Shown here: piece after piece, positions 1-8,200 of the stretch
Numbering within the stretch: the stretch's first letter is position 1
How the letters are laid out: each line of letters starts with the position of its first letter
NCBI GenBank assembly: GCA_003427395.1
Contig: BFEA01000347.1
Span: 948,332-971,652 of the forward strand
Direction: 5' to 3'
Source: Chara braunii
Taxonomy: Eukaryota; Streptophyta; Charophyceae; Charales; Characeae
Length of the DNA: 23,321 nucleotides
Position numbers and translations under genes: made by a program
The notes under the pieces: generated by a model
What the model was told of the DNA's origin: nothing
Database searches by the model: none
Seen by the model: only the letters and a program-made list of their open reading frames with translations

Positions 1-1080
1 GACCTGCCCCGGCTCCGGCCAGCATCGGCTAGGCACCAGCTCACGAAAAGACACTAGAGTGCCTTCCACCCTCGACAACTCCCCAGATCTCTCTACCAGG
101 TCTCATGCCCTCATACCGCTTGCGTTACAGGGCAGCGCAACCAAACCCCAACACCAACCAGCGTCGTTCTGATCTCGTCTATTCGCAAACCACCGGGACT
201 GGACTAAGGCAAATACCAATCAAGCTACCAGCCAGCACCATAGTTGTAGACCCCATCATTCATCTTGCAAATATCCCCCAACACAACCTTCTCAACCCTA
301 CTCCGCAAGTCTTACTACGGTGAAGCCACCATCTTCACCGTTGTTGTACCCTATTCAACCCTACAGGCTAGCCCCTTCGCCGCAGAGTGCGTCATCTCCC
401 ACCATCATAGCTCTACTACCCCCTGCCTTCAACTCCAAAACCTTGGAGGAATTTTTCAATTAGGAAAACAAAAATCAGAAATCAAAACGTGGTCATTATG
501 TTCAGCGGCTGCTATTCCCACGGGAAGAAGGGAAACCCTATGGAAAGTCCAGCACCTCTTAAGGTCTCAGTTACATGGACAGGGGTCACAAGCACCGAAG
601 GGATTACTCCTCTACCCCAAAGATAACCCCCTATTTGTTCATTGCCTCAGTGGGAAGGCGCCCTGTCACCTCCCCGCCCCAGTACAGAACCGCCCCCAGA
701 ATACCCCTCCTGCTCCCCCAATCGCATAAAGTACCCCCTAGGGTATGCCCCCACAGAGCCGAAGATCCCCCCGCCTTCCTGCTCCACCCCCTCCAAGCGG
801 AACAGCCCGCTCAACGCTCACCCTGCTGACATTAGCACCCCTTGTCCTCTCTCCCCAACCGCCATAGCTGATCCGACCCAAAATCAGCGTGGCCCAGAAA
901 ATGACAAACCCTCAATACCGTCTCTACCCTCTCAAGGATCACACCACCCACCTTGTGCAACCCTTGCAAGGAGAGACTCCAACCCTAAAGGAGATAAACC
1001 ATTCAACACCTATGACCCAGATCCCACAACACCACGAAGTGAGACCCAATTATTAAGAACAACGAGACCAATCACTTGAG
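1..1080 (+). other. Pro-rich degenerate coding-like region, unidentified
   Basis: Several short open frames in all three plus-strand frames overlap here, the longest at 265-729 and 642-1079. The predicted peptides are rich in Pro, Ser and Thr, with no domain I recognise. Composition is C-rich and changes abruptly to AT-rich at about 1080. In the frame around 324-640 a peptide with basic and aromatic residues runs through in-frame stops near 471 and 560, so this could be the remnant of a disordered retrotransposon ORF1 or gag. No motif (CCHC, RRM, coiled coil) confirms that. No function is assigned. Confidence 0.2.
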
Positions 1081-1690
1081 TAGTCACTATTTGAGACATC
1101 TCTGAAAAAGGAGTTTTAGGCATCTTTCTTCAGCGAAAGACCAACATCATCATGTGAGAATTTCAAATTCGAGCAAAATCACGGGTTTCCATCCACAAAA
1201 TCAAAATACGAATTTCAAATTTGAGAAAATCGAGTGTAAGACGCATCAATCATAGAAAGCAAATCACGAATATCCATGTACATGATCAGAGTAAGAATTT
1301 CAAGTTGAGCAAAATCACGGGATTTCAAATTTGAGAAAGTCAAGTGTAAAAATTTTTATGAGAATTTCTATGAAAAATTTTATGAAAATTTTTATGAGTC
1401 ATGCAAACGAAGTTCGAAACTAGTTTGAGCCAAGATTAGGAATTAAGACCTTGATATTATAATCGAATTTATGAAAACTAGTATGCAGAAGTTCAAACAA
1501 GAAATTCCACGAAAACAAAATTTGGAATATCAATCGTAACGAGTTTGATCACAGCGACAGTACGAGATCAATCAATAATATGCCATTCATAGACATAGTG
1601 AATAAGATCGCCTCAAAGGAAAAAAACTATGACTAAAACGTAAAAAATTGCATAGCAAACTTAGACGGACTTCCAACCAGGCAACCCCTC
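1081..1690. repeat. AT-rich region with degenerate tandem repeat
   Basis: An AT-rich stretch without a reading frame. A motif of the form GAATTTCAAATT(C/T)GAG(C/A)AAA recurs at about 1151, 1207, 1294 and 1321. The block 1151-1240 (GAGCAAAATCACGGG followed by a GAGAAAATCGAGTGTAA-type segment) is echoed at 1293-1350, shortened by about 35 bp, giving an irregular period near 140 bp. Runs of AAATTTTTATGA follow at 1350-1400. The rest, to 1690, is unremarkable AT-rich DNA. No transposon end was identified. Confidence 0.45.
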
Positions 1691-2440
1691 AAAGTGCCCT
1701 AACGACACCAATATATTGCCCCATCCAGCACACCCCTTCCTCCTCAAAACCTCACCTCCCACTTCATCGGCTCCCCTTCATCGGTTCCTAGCAAGTCGAC
1801 CTCATGCTGGCTAAACTTCACCATGTCTACGAAAGGTCGAACGATGAAGATCATCGGACCGCGGCAGAACTCACCTTCTCCAGGAAATCATGCCGCGTTG
1901 TGAGACCAAACTATTGAGTCTGCCAATAGTCTCTCACATGTCGTCTCGAGAGTATCAGCGACGCGCAACGCTATGCCACCTGTCGAAAAGCACGTAGATA
2001 CGTCAACCCAATCTAAGGGAATCACCTAAGTTAGATCAACCCTAATCCGTCGCATGGCCCCTTGGAAAGCTTTTCCCACCGACACGAGTTGAGCAATCGA
2101 CTTCAAAGTTCGTCTGGAGAAGAGAAGATGACCCCCACAAACAAACAACGCGAGCACTCCAACCCCTCCCATAAAAACGCCCGCCACCACCCACCATAGC
2201 CCTGCCGCTTCTACCTCCGCCGCGCTAAAGTCTCCGCCGCCTAGCCAGGCACCATGCAGACGCGCCACTTCGAACGGGGCATGTTTGGTCAGGCCGGGCG
2301 CAGCGCCCCCGGTAGCGCTACGCCCGTCCAATCGCCACCTCCGAGAGAGCTTGGACACCACCACCAGTACTTCCGAGGCACTTTTCTTCGGGGCCGGAAA
2401 TGAAAGGCATAGGCCTCCTACATCTTTTTTCTTTGTTGCT
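1691..2440. other. Non-coding or unidentified; GC-rich part 2150-2370
   Basis: No convincing gene. The minus strand has an open frame of 112 residues at 2026-2364 with a Gly/Ala-rich hydrophobic stretch in the middle. It sits in a GC-rich patch and resembles no family I know, so I do not call it a gene. A short direct duplication TTCATCGG(C/T)TCC occurs near 1760-1790. Confidence 0.25.
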
Positions 2441-2443
2441 TTT

Positions 2444-2516
2444 GGGGGGGGGGGGGGGGGCTATCCCCTTATAAGGCCTCATCTAAACCTTTTTTTTTTT
2501 TTTCTGTTTTTTTTTC
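2444..2516. repeat. Poly-G tract followed by poly-T tracts
   Basis: A run of 17 G residues at 2444-2460 is followed at about 2489-2516 by two long T runs separated by CTG. The plus strand shows G and then T homopolymers with no polypurine gene context. The G17 run is likely length-polymorphic and prone to assembly error. Confidence 0.9.
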
Positions 2517-2737
2517 CCTTAATGAAGTTTCCGCTAGACCTAACTGGTCAGGGATTGCGAAGCCTGTATTCAAACGTTTCAAAGGGTCTGATATTCTGAT
2601 GGTAGTCAGATTGGCACGTAGGTTCTAGGGATAAGAGGGCCGTTAGACACCACTTCACTTCACACTTGAAAGTCAAGGGCAGCCATAGAGCCCGAAGAGT
2701 AATCAAGAAGTACTAAACCTCGCTCTCTTTTTTTGGG

Positions 2738-2938
2738 GGGGTAACTTCAGTAGAGTCACAAAAAGGAGTTATAATTGCACTATGGGGCAAGATACAGTTT
2801 GCAATTGCACTTCGGGCACCCTACCTGGCCAGAAAGTTGGGTTGTATACATTGCCCGAACTGCAATTGCAAAAAAACTGTATCTTGGCTCATAGTGCAAT
2901 TACAACTCATTCTTTGTGACTCACGCATAGTTTACCCT
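2738..2938. mobile_element. MITE-like foldback element with long terminal inverted repeats
   Basis: Two arms, 2753-2818 and 2852-2922, are reverse complements of each other over about 66-71 bp with few mismatches and a small gap. They begin GAGTCACAAA on the left and end TTTGTGACTC on the right. The loop is only about 33 bp. A weaker extension (GGGTAA... paired with ...TTTACCC) carries the inverted repeat out to about 2738 and 2938. There is no coding capacity. Size, symmetry and lack of ORFs fit a MITE or foldback element. I see no clear target-site duplication because the flanks are T/G homopolymers. It would transcribe into one long hairpin. Confidence 0.75.
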
Positions 2939-3534
2939 TGTTTTTTTTCTTAATACTAAACACAACTCTCGTTCCGTCTAACCCTAGAAACCTCCATTGA
3001 ACCATGAACACTTCCTAGAGTTGTGCCCGTTAACAAGCCACAATTTTAGGAAGCGGGCCCCCTACAGGAGTGCCCAGATTCCTCCCGCTAGAAATGTTTC
3101 TACTCTATTTCTTTCCGCGACCTATAGCTGGGCCAAGTACTAGTGGTTTGAGAATGCGAGCCCGAGAGGTGCAGTGGCGGTTTGTGCAAGGGACGCCTTG
3201 GTAGGGGAGGCCAGCACCATGATTGAGGGGGAACGAAAGCCACCTGACTGCGAGCGCTCCCGATTTGTTGTAGAATTTTACTTGAAAATCGGCCCAATTT
3301 GCCTGAGCCACACTTGAGAGCTCTAGAAAGGTGCGAAACTTAAACCACCACTCCTCCTGACGTCCGAAATTGGTCTTTCCAGGCCACACGAGCCGCATTT
3401 AGGGGCAGGTCGGAGACTCCTGGTGCACAAAAAAGAAAATGTGCAAAAATCAAAGAAGAAAATTAAAAAAGGACAAGACATTATGGGATGTGAAAACCTT
3501 GTAAAAATAAAAGAACAAACTTGAAGTGTGTCGT
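2939..3534. other. Unidentified intergenic sequence
   Basis: No gene is supported. A minus-strand open frame at 3105-3398 (97 residues, Trp- and Phe-containing, ending in a basic tail) has no motif I recognise and no homology visible elsewhere in the window. AT-rich sequence with A-runs at 3425-3475 follows. It may be older transposon debris. Confidence 0.25.
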
Positions 3535-3735
3535 GCGTTGGCTGCTGCACACCTTTCCAATTTCTCTCGGAAGATTCATTCTCATAGGGTGGCAATTGGT
3601 GAGGGAGTGAACCAGGGCGGGATGCCAGATGACGCAGCAGTGAAAATACCCGCCTTGCTCCACGACTCACCATATGTGCAAAATGAGAATGAATCTTCCG
3701 CTATAAATTGGTTTGATGCACACTGCACAACCATT
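3535..3735. mobile_element. Second foldback (MITE-like) element
   Basis: Arms 3557-3585 and 3683-3711 are inverted repeats matching at 26 of 29 positions, including a perfect 18-bp core (3568-3585 versus 3683-3700). Inside them a second imperfect pairing (GTGAGGGAGTG...GGCGGG against CCCGCC...GACTCAC) extends the stem towards the centre. Weaker pairing also continues outward on both sides. No ORF. The element ends about 50 bp before the left pseudo-LTR of the outer Penelope-like element. A diverged copy of its right half lies at 22697-22765, just beyond that element's other end. Confidence 0.6.
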
Positions 3736-3782
3736 TTTTTCCCATTTCTGCACGCCGTGAGCACTAGAGCAAAGAAGTTGGC

Positions 3783-4452
3783 TAGGGGTAGGCCTTTCCT
3801 TTGATTGGATTTTGTTTCGTCGCTTGTGTGTCGTCTGTCGCACGAGGCGGAGTTTTTCATTTTGGCAGTTTTTTTTTCAATTTTGGTAGTTTTTTATTTT
3901 TTTGATTAAAAAAAAAACGGTACCGAACCTTAGGATTGTTTCTGGACAACAGGTAAGTGAGTACCAGTCTAACAGTTACCGCTTCATACCTTGGTCTCTA
4001 ATATGGTGCGAAGGACTCCATATTACCAAAAGTTTTTGGGACCTGGGAATTGGGTCTGCACTCCGAGTCGAGGTTAGGACATCGCGTGTGTCCCTGTGAT
4101 TTATAGGAAGTTCTTTTGAAGTAGGGTTAATAAGGTTGATATCCTATTAAAGGAATGAAGGACGTACCTATTGGTCCTTTCGGGGCGAATGCGGAGGGAA
4201 AGCCGCATCATTTCCATAGATGATTGCGGAGACTTCCAATGGAGGTGGGCGAGAGAAAGTCAACGTTTTAGTCTTGGGAGAAGCTAGGTGGTTTCCCCCG
4301 ACTGTCGAAACCGGTCGGGGTGCCATACCCGTCAACGTGTTTGCTTACTTTGTACTTTGTTTCCTTGTGCATGTAAGTGTACCAGGACTCTGTACGTGTG
4401 ATATTGTGTTTTCACAGGCATAATATCCATTCATCAACAACAATCACTTGAG
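3783..4452 (+). repeat. Left pseudo-LTR of outer Penelope-like element
   Basis: Direct repeat of 21895-22590, starting at TAGGGGTAGG in both copies and ending near CAATCA. Long shared blocks include the segment around GTTTTTGGGACCT and the segment around GTCGAAACCGGTCGGGGTGCC. The right copy carries about 25 extra bases in the latter region and a short duplication of TTGTGCATGTA. Tandem or pseudo-LTR organisation is typical of Penelope-like elements. This left copy also contains a strong 5' splice-site consensus (AG|GTAAGT at 3951-3958) and a 3' splice-like TTTTCACAG|GC at 4409-4419. Both are lost in the right copy. Confidence 0.85.
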
Positions 4453-4582
4453 GCCTGTGTGAACCACTTGGAAAGTTGCCTGGCAAAGTGAGCACGAAGA
4501 GAGGGAGTCGGTTGACCTTGATTCAAGTTTTATAGATATTGTATAGTGCTTCTGGTGTTTTTGAAGGAATTGGTGAGGGTTA

Positions 4583-5712
4583 GTGGATGAGGAGATTGGC
4601 GACTCGGAGACTTCTCAGCATTATCAAGAAGGAAAGCATATTCTGTCGATGTCTGGTTCTGGATTTTGGGATTACCTTGATCTCAATCATGATTGTTACT
4701 ATGACGACAATAGATACAGTGGTGCTGAAGGTGACCGTGAGCGAAGTGGAGATGATCGGCGCGATCGATATGGCGATACTCGATATGAATGGGGATATTC
4801 ATACCGTGACCCGCCCATATGATTTCTACCCGTATGTTATAAATGCGACGAACCCGGACACTATAAAAACCAGTGTCCTAGGCTCGTAGGGGAAAGCAAC
4901 GCTCGCCACGTCACTCAACAAGGGCGGTCAGTATCGCCAGCACACCACGTGAGATTTGGAGAAAGGTGCTCAGCATCGGAGGAAAGAGCCTTGCGGATGC
5001 ATCTGGAGGAACTCGCAACTTCTTTAGCGAGTATGCAAAGTTACATCCATATTAAGCACCCGCACAAGGAGGAAAATGAGAAACAGAAGAAGGAAAAGGA
5101 GAGGCGTAAGCAAGAAGAGAAGGAGCGAGAGTTAAGGGAGGAGGAGGAACGACTGGCGAAAGAAAGACGTGCGAAGAAGGAGGAGGAGAAAAAGCGCAAG
5201 GAGGACGAGGACCGTGGAGCAATGAGGAAAGATATGAGAATGGAGGTTCGTATGTGCATGAGAGAAGTGTGTGAAAAGCTACATCATCGCCAGTTCGGGT
5301 TATTGACAACAACCTTCCAATAGAAACGCCGGCTAATGTGAAAGAACTGAGAGGAGTGCATGAGAGGAGTGATGTTGAAGCACTTAGTGCACAAACTGAA
5401 AGCCTGATCATTAATGAGAAGCGCAAACGAAGTGCAGATCGGGTTATCGACAACAACCTTCCAATGGAAACGCCGGCTAAGCGTCGGCCTAAGCGCGGAG
5501 AGTTGAATCCTAAGCGGCTCAAACTCAATTGCCGTCATAATCCAATGAAGAGACCGCCGATGAAGAAGACTCCATTGAGAAGCAATCGGAAGATGAAGAT
5601 CTTCACGGCGGCAGGAGCATTGGGTAAATTGCGATATGTTACTGATAACCTACAACAATTGGACTTCACAATTTTTTTGCATGCAAAATTTGCAGAATAT
5701 TATTTGTTCTGA
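4583..5712 (+). pseudogene. Gag-like CCHC zinc-knuckle / coiled-coil protein of outer PLE (broken)
   Basis: Probable N-terminal nucleic-acid-binding part of the outer element. The frame opens at ATG 4583 with an acidic, Tyr/Asp/Arg-rich region. An in-frame TGA at 4820-4822 interrupts it. A retroviral-type zinc knuckle follows at 4835-4876 (Cys-x2-Cys-x4-His-x4-Cys, CYKCDEPGHYKNQC). Next comes an SVSPAHHVRFGE segment and then a long Lys/Glu-rich stretch, about 5060-5230, that should form a coiled coil or charged helix. A frameshift near 5290 moves the reading to the next frame, which continues to 5712 with a basic region and the repeated peptide VIDNNLP(I/M)ETPA (5296-5336 and 5440-5480). The end, around 5640-5700, resembles the part of the inner protein before its SAP-like segment; the composite block inserts here. 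A classic LTR-retrotransposon gag is the alternative, but no protease or integrase is present. Confidence 0.65.
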
Positions 5713-5924
5713 AGAAAAAGAAAAACAATTGGAAAGTTAGTTAGAAGAAAATATTATGTAACTCAAATGACAACATCATCCTTTCATCATCGTCAAGCAC
5801 AAAACCCAAAAAATATTTTTCTAAAATGTTGGGTACAAATCAAACGCAAAAATCTTTATTTTCTAAATTCAAGTTGGGGTTGGCGGCAACCAGGCTTGAA
5901 CTTCGGACCATTGACATGGCGTGG

Positions 5925-6400
5925 CGTGAGGAGTGACCATGAAAGAGAGCTGCAGGGAGGACCACTATAAGTGGAGGCTGCACCTATTGAAAAATGGTCT
6001 CTTCCCACCAGCAGGCAACAACTACCCCAAACCTCCCGCCTTTAGCAACCTCTGAAGTTTCCCAAGATGAGATATGGCCTTGCACGAGGAGTGACCATGA
6101 TCCATGGAAAAGGGCTGCAGGGTGGACCATTATAAGTGGAGGTTGCAGCTATTGGAAAATGGCCTCTTCCCACCAGTAGGCAGCGACTACCCCAAACCTC
6201 CCGACTTTAGCAACCTCTGAAGTTTTCCAAGATGAGACATCGGCTAACGCGAGGAATGCCCATGGAAAAGGGCTGCAGGGTGGACCACTATAAGTGCAGG
6301 CTGCACCTATTGGAAACTGGCCTCTTCCCACCAACAGGCAGGAACTACCCTAAACGTTCCCGCGTTTAGCAACCTCTGAAGTTTCCTAAGATGATCATGC
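5925..6400 (+). repeat. Three-copy tandem repeat, unit about 160 bp
   Basis: The landmark CTGCAGGG(A/T)GGACCA recurs at 5950, 6115 and 6273, spaced 165 and 158 bp. Each unit continues with TATAAGTG(G/C)AGG, then CCTCTTCCCACCA, then CTCCCG(C/A)-type sequence and TTTAGCAACCTCTGAAGTTT. Identity between units is high by eye. A truncated fourth fragment with CTCTTCCCACCAGTGGGCAGG lies at about 6551-6580, after about 150 bp of unrelated sequence. Within each unit CCACTATAAGTGG is a short palindrome. There is no reading frame across the array. Confidence 0.85.
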
Positions 6401-6639
6401 GAAAATAAAAAGCGGGAATATTTTTTGCGGCTCCCCCTGTACACCAAAATCGCCTTGGTCCAAAGGTGAATTTCTTTAAATTGGTAATCTACTGGAGCCT
6501 GCAAACCAGGCGTCGGACCACCAGCTTCGAACTGTTTGAATTGAGATTGGGTCTCTTCCCACCAGTGGGCAGGGACTTCCACAAAAATGGAAGTCAAATT
6601 TTTGGCTTTAGCTTCCCCCAAAAAAAAGAGTCAAATTTC

Positions 6640-7100
6640 TTATCCACATTTCCCCCTCCACCCTCCTCTTCTCCGCCTTCCCCCCTCCGCCATCTCGCCC
6701 GCCTGCCTTCCCCCTTTCCCGCTTTTTCCCTGCATGATCACTCCTCCCCATTGCCCTTCCAACCTTCCCCTTCCTCTTTCCCCACTTCGCCTCTCTTCTC
6801 TACACCTTGTCGCCCACCGCCTCTCCTTGACTCTGCCTTCTCGCAGTCGCCTTTCCTCCAAACCTCTGTTTCCCCCAGTGCGCCTTTCCCGCCCGCGCCT
6901 TCTCCCTGTTGTTTTCCCCTCTTCCTCGTGCGCGATTGAGCTTCTCCTGATTCTGCCTTCTCCTTCCTCGTCGTCAATTTCCCCCTCCCTTCTCTTCGCG
7001 GTCCGCCTTCTCGCCCTCAGCTAAATCCCCACTCCGCCTTCTCACGCGGCCCAGTCTTTCAGCTGCTCCGCCTTCCCTCTTCTGCCTTGGCCGTTCTTTG
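6640..7100 (+). repeat. Pyrimidine-rich (C/T) low-complexity tract
   Basis: Over 450 bp made almost only of C and T on the plus strand, with recurrent CCGCCTTC, CTCCCC and CTTTCC words. Open frames on both strands here (Ser/Pro-rich on plus, Arg/Glu/Gly-rich on minus) come from the base bias and not from selection. A shorter similar tract lies at about 7357-7500. Confidence 0.85.
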
Positions 7101-7188
7101 CTTCCGCAGACAATTTTTTTTATTTTTTTTTTTAATTTGTGTGTTGACTATCATTTTCAAAAACATAGTCGCTTCTCGATGCGAACCT

Positions 7189-7272
7189 GGGAGCGGATTC
7201 AAATAGGAGTCTCTGTTTCCAAAGTTCTTCGGGAGCGGATTCGAACTCGGGTCTTTGTTTTCAAAGTTCTTA
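7189..7272 (+). repeat. 42-bp direct tandem duplication
   Basis: GGGAGCGGATTC starts at 7189 and again at 7231. Both copies continue through GTCT(C/T)TGTTT(C/T)CAAAGTTCTT. On the minus strand each copy contains a segment resembling a tRNA T-loop or B-box (GTTCGAATCC-like in the second copy), but no tRNA fold surrounds it. Confidence 0.75.
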
Positions 7273-7295
7273 ACGGTCCATTTTATCCTCTAGCG

Positions 7296-7329
7296 AAAAT
7301 AAGATTGATAATATTATCGATCTTATTTT
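7296..7329. repeat. 34-bp near-perfect AT-rich palindrome
   Basis: AAAATAAGAT at the left pairs with ATCTTATTTT at the right around a GATAATATTATC core. One complementary pair is mismatched. It could extrude as a cruciform or hairpin. It has no gene context that would make it a terminator. Confidence 0.85.
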
Positions 7330-7517
7330 TGATAGATTCGAAAATGGGTAGACATACTACTCCCCTTCCCCCCTCTTCTCCCCTTCTCCCCTTCCACCTT
7401 TTCCCCCTCCCCGCCTTCCTGCCCATTCACTTTCCCCCATCGTCGCTTTCCTCCATCTGCCTCCTCCCCCTCCGCCTTTCCACTTCTCCACCTTGCCCTG
7501 ACTGCGTAACTGCCTGG

Positions 7518-7592
7518 CTGCTTGTCTGTTTATCTGTATGTCCATGGGTCTGTCTGTCTGGCTGGCTGTTTGTCTGTCTGTCTGTGTGGTCT
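7518..7592 (+). repeat. Degenerate (CTGT)n microsatellite
   Basis: Imperfect repeats of CTGT/TGTC with CTGG interruptions. Next to it are the pyrimidine tract on one side and the A/T-rich tail of the U6 relic on the other. Confidence 0.8.
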
Positions 7593-7640
7593 GATCGGTT
7601 TAATATATTTTTCAGAATTTTTTCCCTTTTTCTTTTCGTT

Positions 7641-7725
7641 TTGGACCATTTCTTGATTTACGCGTGCGCAGGGGCCATGCTTATCTTCTTTGTATCGTTC
7701 CAATTTCAACGGATGCCCTGAACGA
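7641..7725 (-). ncRNA. U6 spliceosomal snRNA relic (retropseudogene), antisense to window
   Basis: Read on the minus strand, this matches U6 snRNA. The conserved block GAACGATACA(A)AGAAGAT is followed by AGCATGGCCCCTGCGCA, and the 3' part ATC(A)AGAAATGGTCCAAA is present. The GGATGACACGC segment normally between them is largely missing (about 10-14 bases lost), and the 5' stem (GTCC...GGGAC) is degraded to CGTTCAGGGCATCCG. In place of the U6 oligo-U end, an A-rich tail (AAAACGAAAAGAAAAAGGG) follows on the minus strand. This fits a processed copy made by LINE machinery. No intact upstream promoter is visible. The identification rests on the catalytic-core sequence as I know it; a functional gene is ruled out by the deletion. 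Confidence 0.85.
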
Positions 7726-7780
7726 TTGATAAGTTCAAAAGCTGATCCTTGAAAGAAAAACAAAAGAAGTCTGCGGACTG

Positions 7781-7920
7781 TGACCCTGACCTTGTACTCG
7801 AGCCCAACCCTGACCTTTAACCCAAGCTTCAGCCTTAGAGCTTGCACCCAAGCCTGACACTCAATTTTAACGTGCTATCAGAGCTCAAGTCTAGACCCTA
7901 AACCCTAAACCCTAGACCTT
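7781..7920 (+). repeat. Telomere-like CCCTAAA repeats, short interstitial array
   Basis: 7896-7914 carries two perfect CCCTAAA units followed by CCCTAG, the plant-type telomere motif read on the C-rich strand. The preceding 110 bp (GACCCTGACC, CCAACCCTGACC, TTTAACCCAAGC) looks like a strongly decayed version of the same word. It is far too short to be a chromosome end. Confidence 0.6.
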
Positions 7921-8127
7921 AGTAGAGTGTCGATACTCCTGTCCGATTTAAGAGACCGGATACGTACAGCGAGACAAACAAGAACTTCAAGTACTAAGCT
8001 TGAAACAAAATGGTCTTCACTGGAAAATGTTTTTTACTTAGAAACATCTAATGCATGGCCTTTAAAAACCTTAAAATAATTATTAATTTAAGGTAAAAAT
8101 CCGACAGATTGTTTCACATGTATTGGC

Positions 8128-8131
<4 letters not shown>

Positions 8132-8160
<29 letters not shown>

Positions 8161-8174
8161 TAATTTTTTTTTTT
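8132..8174 (+). repeat. A28 homopolymer followed by T11
   Basis: 28 A residues at 8132-8159, then CTAA and 11 T residues at 8164-8174. Read as the poly(A) tail of a plus-strand retroposed sequence ending here. The inner PLE begins about 30 bp further on. Confidence 0.85.
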
Positions 8175-8200
8175 GCAAACTGGATAATTTGTCAAGTCCA

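Larger units (their letters stand above)
5690..8160 (+). mobile_element. Composite inserted block ending in A28 (unidentified retroelement?)
   Basis: This block separates the end of the outer gag-like frame from the inner PLE. It contains an AT-rich start, three 160-bp tandem units, pyrimidine-rich tracts, an antisense U6 relic, telomere-like repeats and a terminal run of 28 A residues (8132-8159). A poly(A) end on the plus strand suggests a non-LTR retrotransposition product. A candidate target duplication of the form AAT(n)GCA flanks it (5670-5681 with 7 T, 8162-8177 with 11 T), but it is low-complexity and therefore weak. No protein domain is present. It may be several insertions rather than one. 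Confidence 0.35.

Noticed and set aside
2026-2364. Minus-strand 112-residue frame with a hydrophobic stretch
   Set aside because: No family resemblance, no signal supporting expression; the length is expected by chance in this GC-rich patch.
3628-3665. Hammerhead ribozyme (CAGATGA ... GAAAA)
   Set aside because: The core requires CUGANGA; here U4 is A, stem II does not pair, and the right-hand copy does not conserve it. N-terminal EN PLEs are also reported to lack hammerheads.
5041-5528. Ser-rich minus-strand frames
   Set aside because: Reverse shadows of the Lys/Glu-rich coiled coil of the outer gag-like protein.
5925-6400. CRISPR-like repeat array
   Set aside because: Whole units of 160 bp repeat without unique spacers, in a eukaryotic context.
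6466-7024. Ser/Pro-rich plus and Arg/Glu-rich minus open frames
   Set aside because: A by-product of the C/T-only composition.
7170-7260. tRNA gene on the minus strand
   Set aside because: Only a T-loop-like word is present; no acceptor, D or anticodon stems can be folded.
7098-7721. 207-residue plus-strand open frame
   Set aside because: It runs across a pyrimidine tract, a CTGT microsatellite and the antisense U6 relic; the peptide is low-complexity (Phe/Leu/Pro/Ser) and has no domain.
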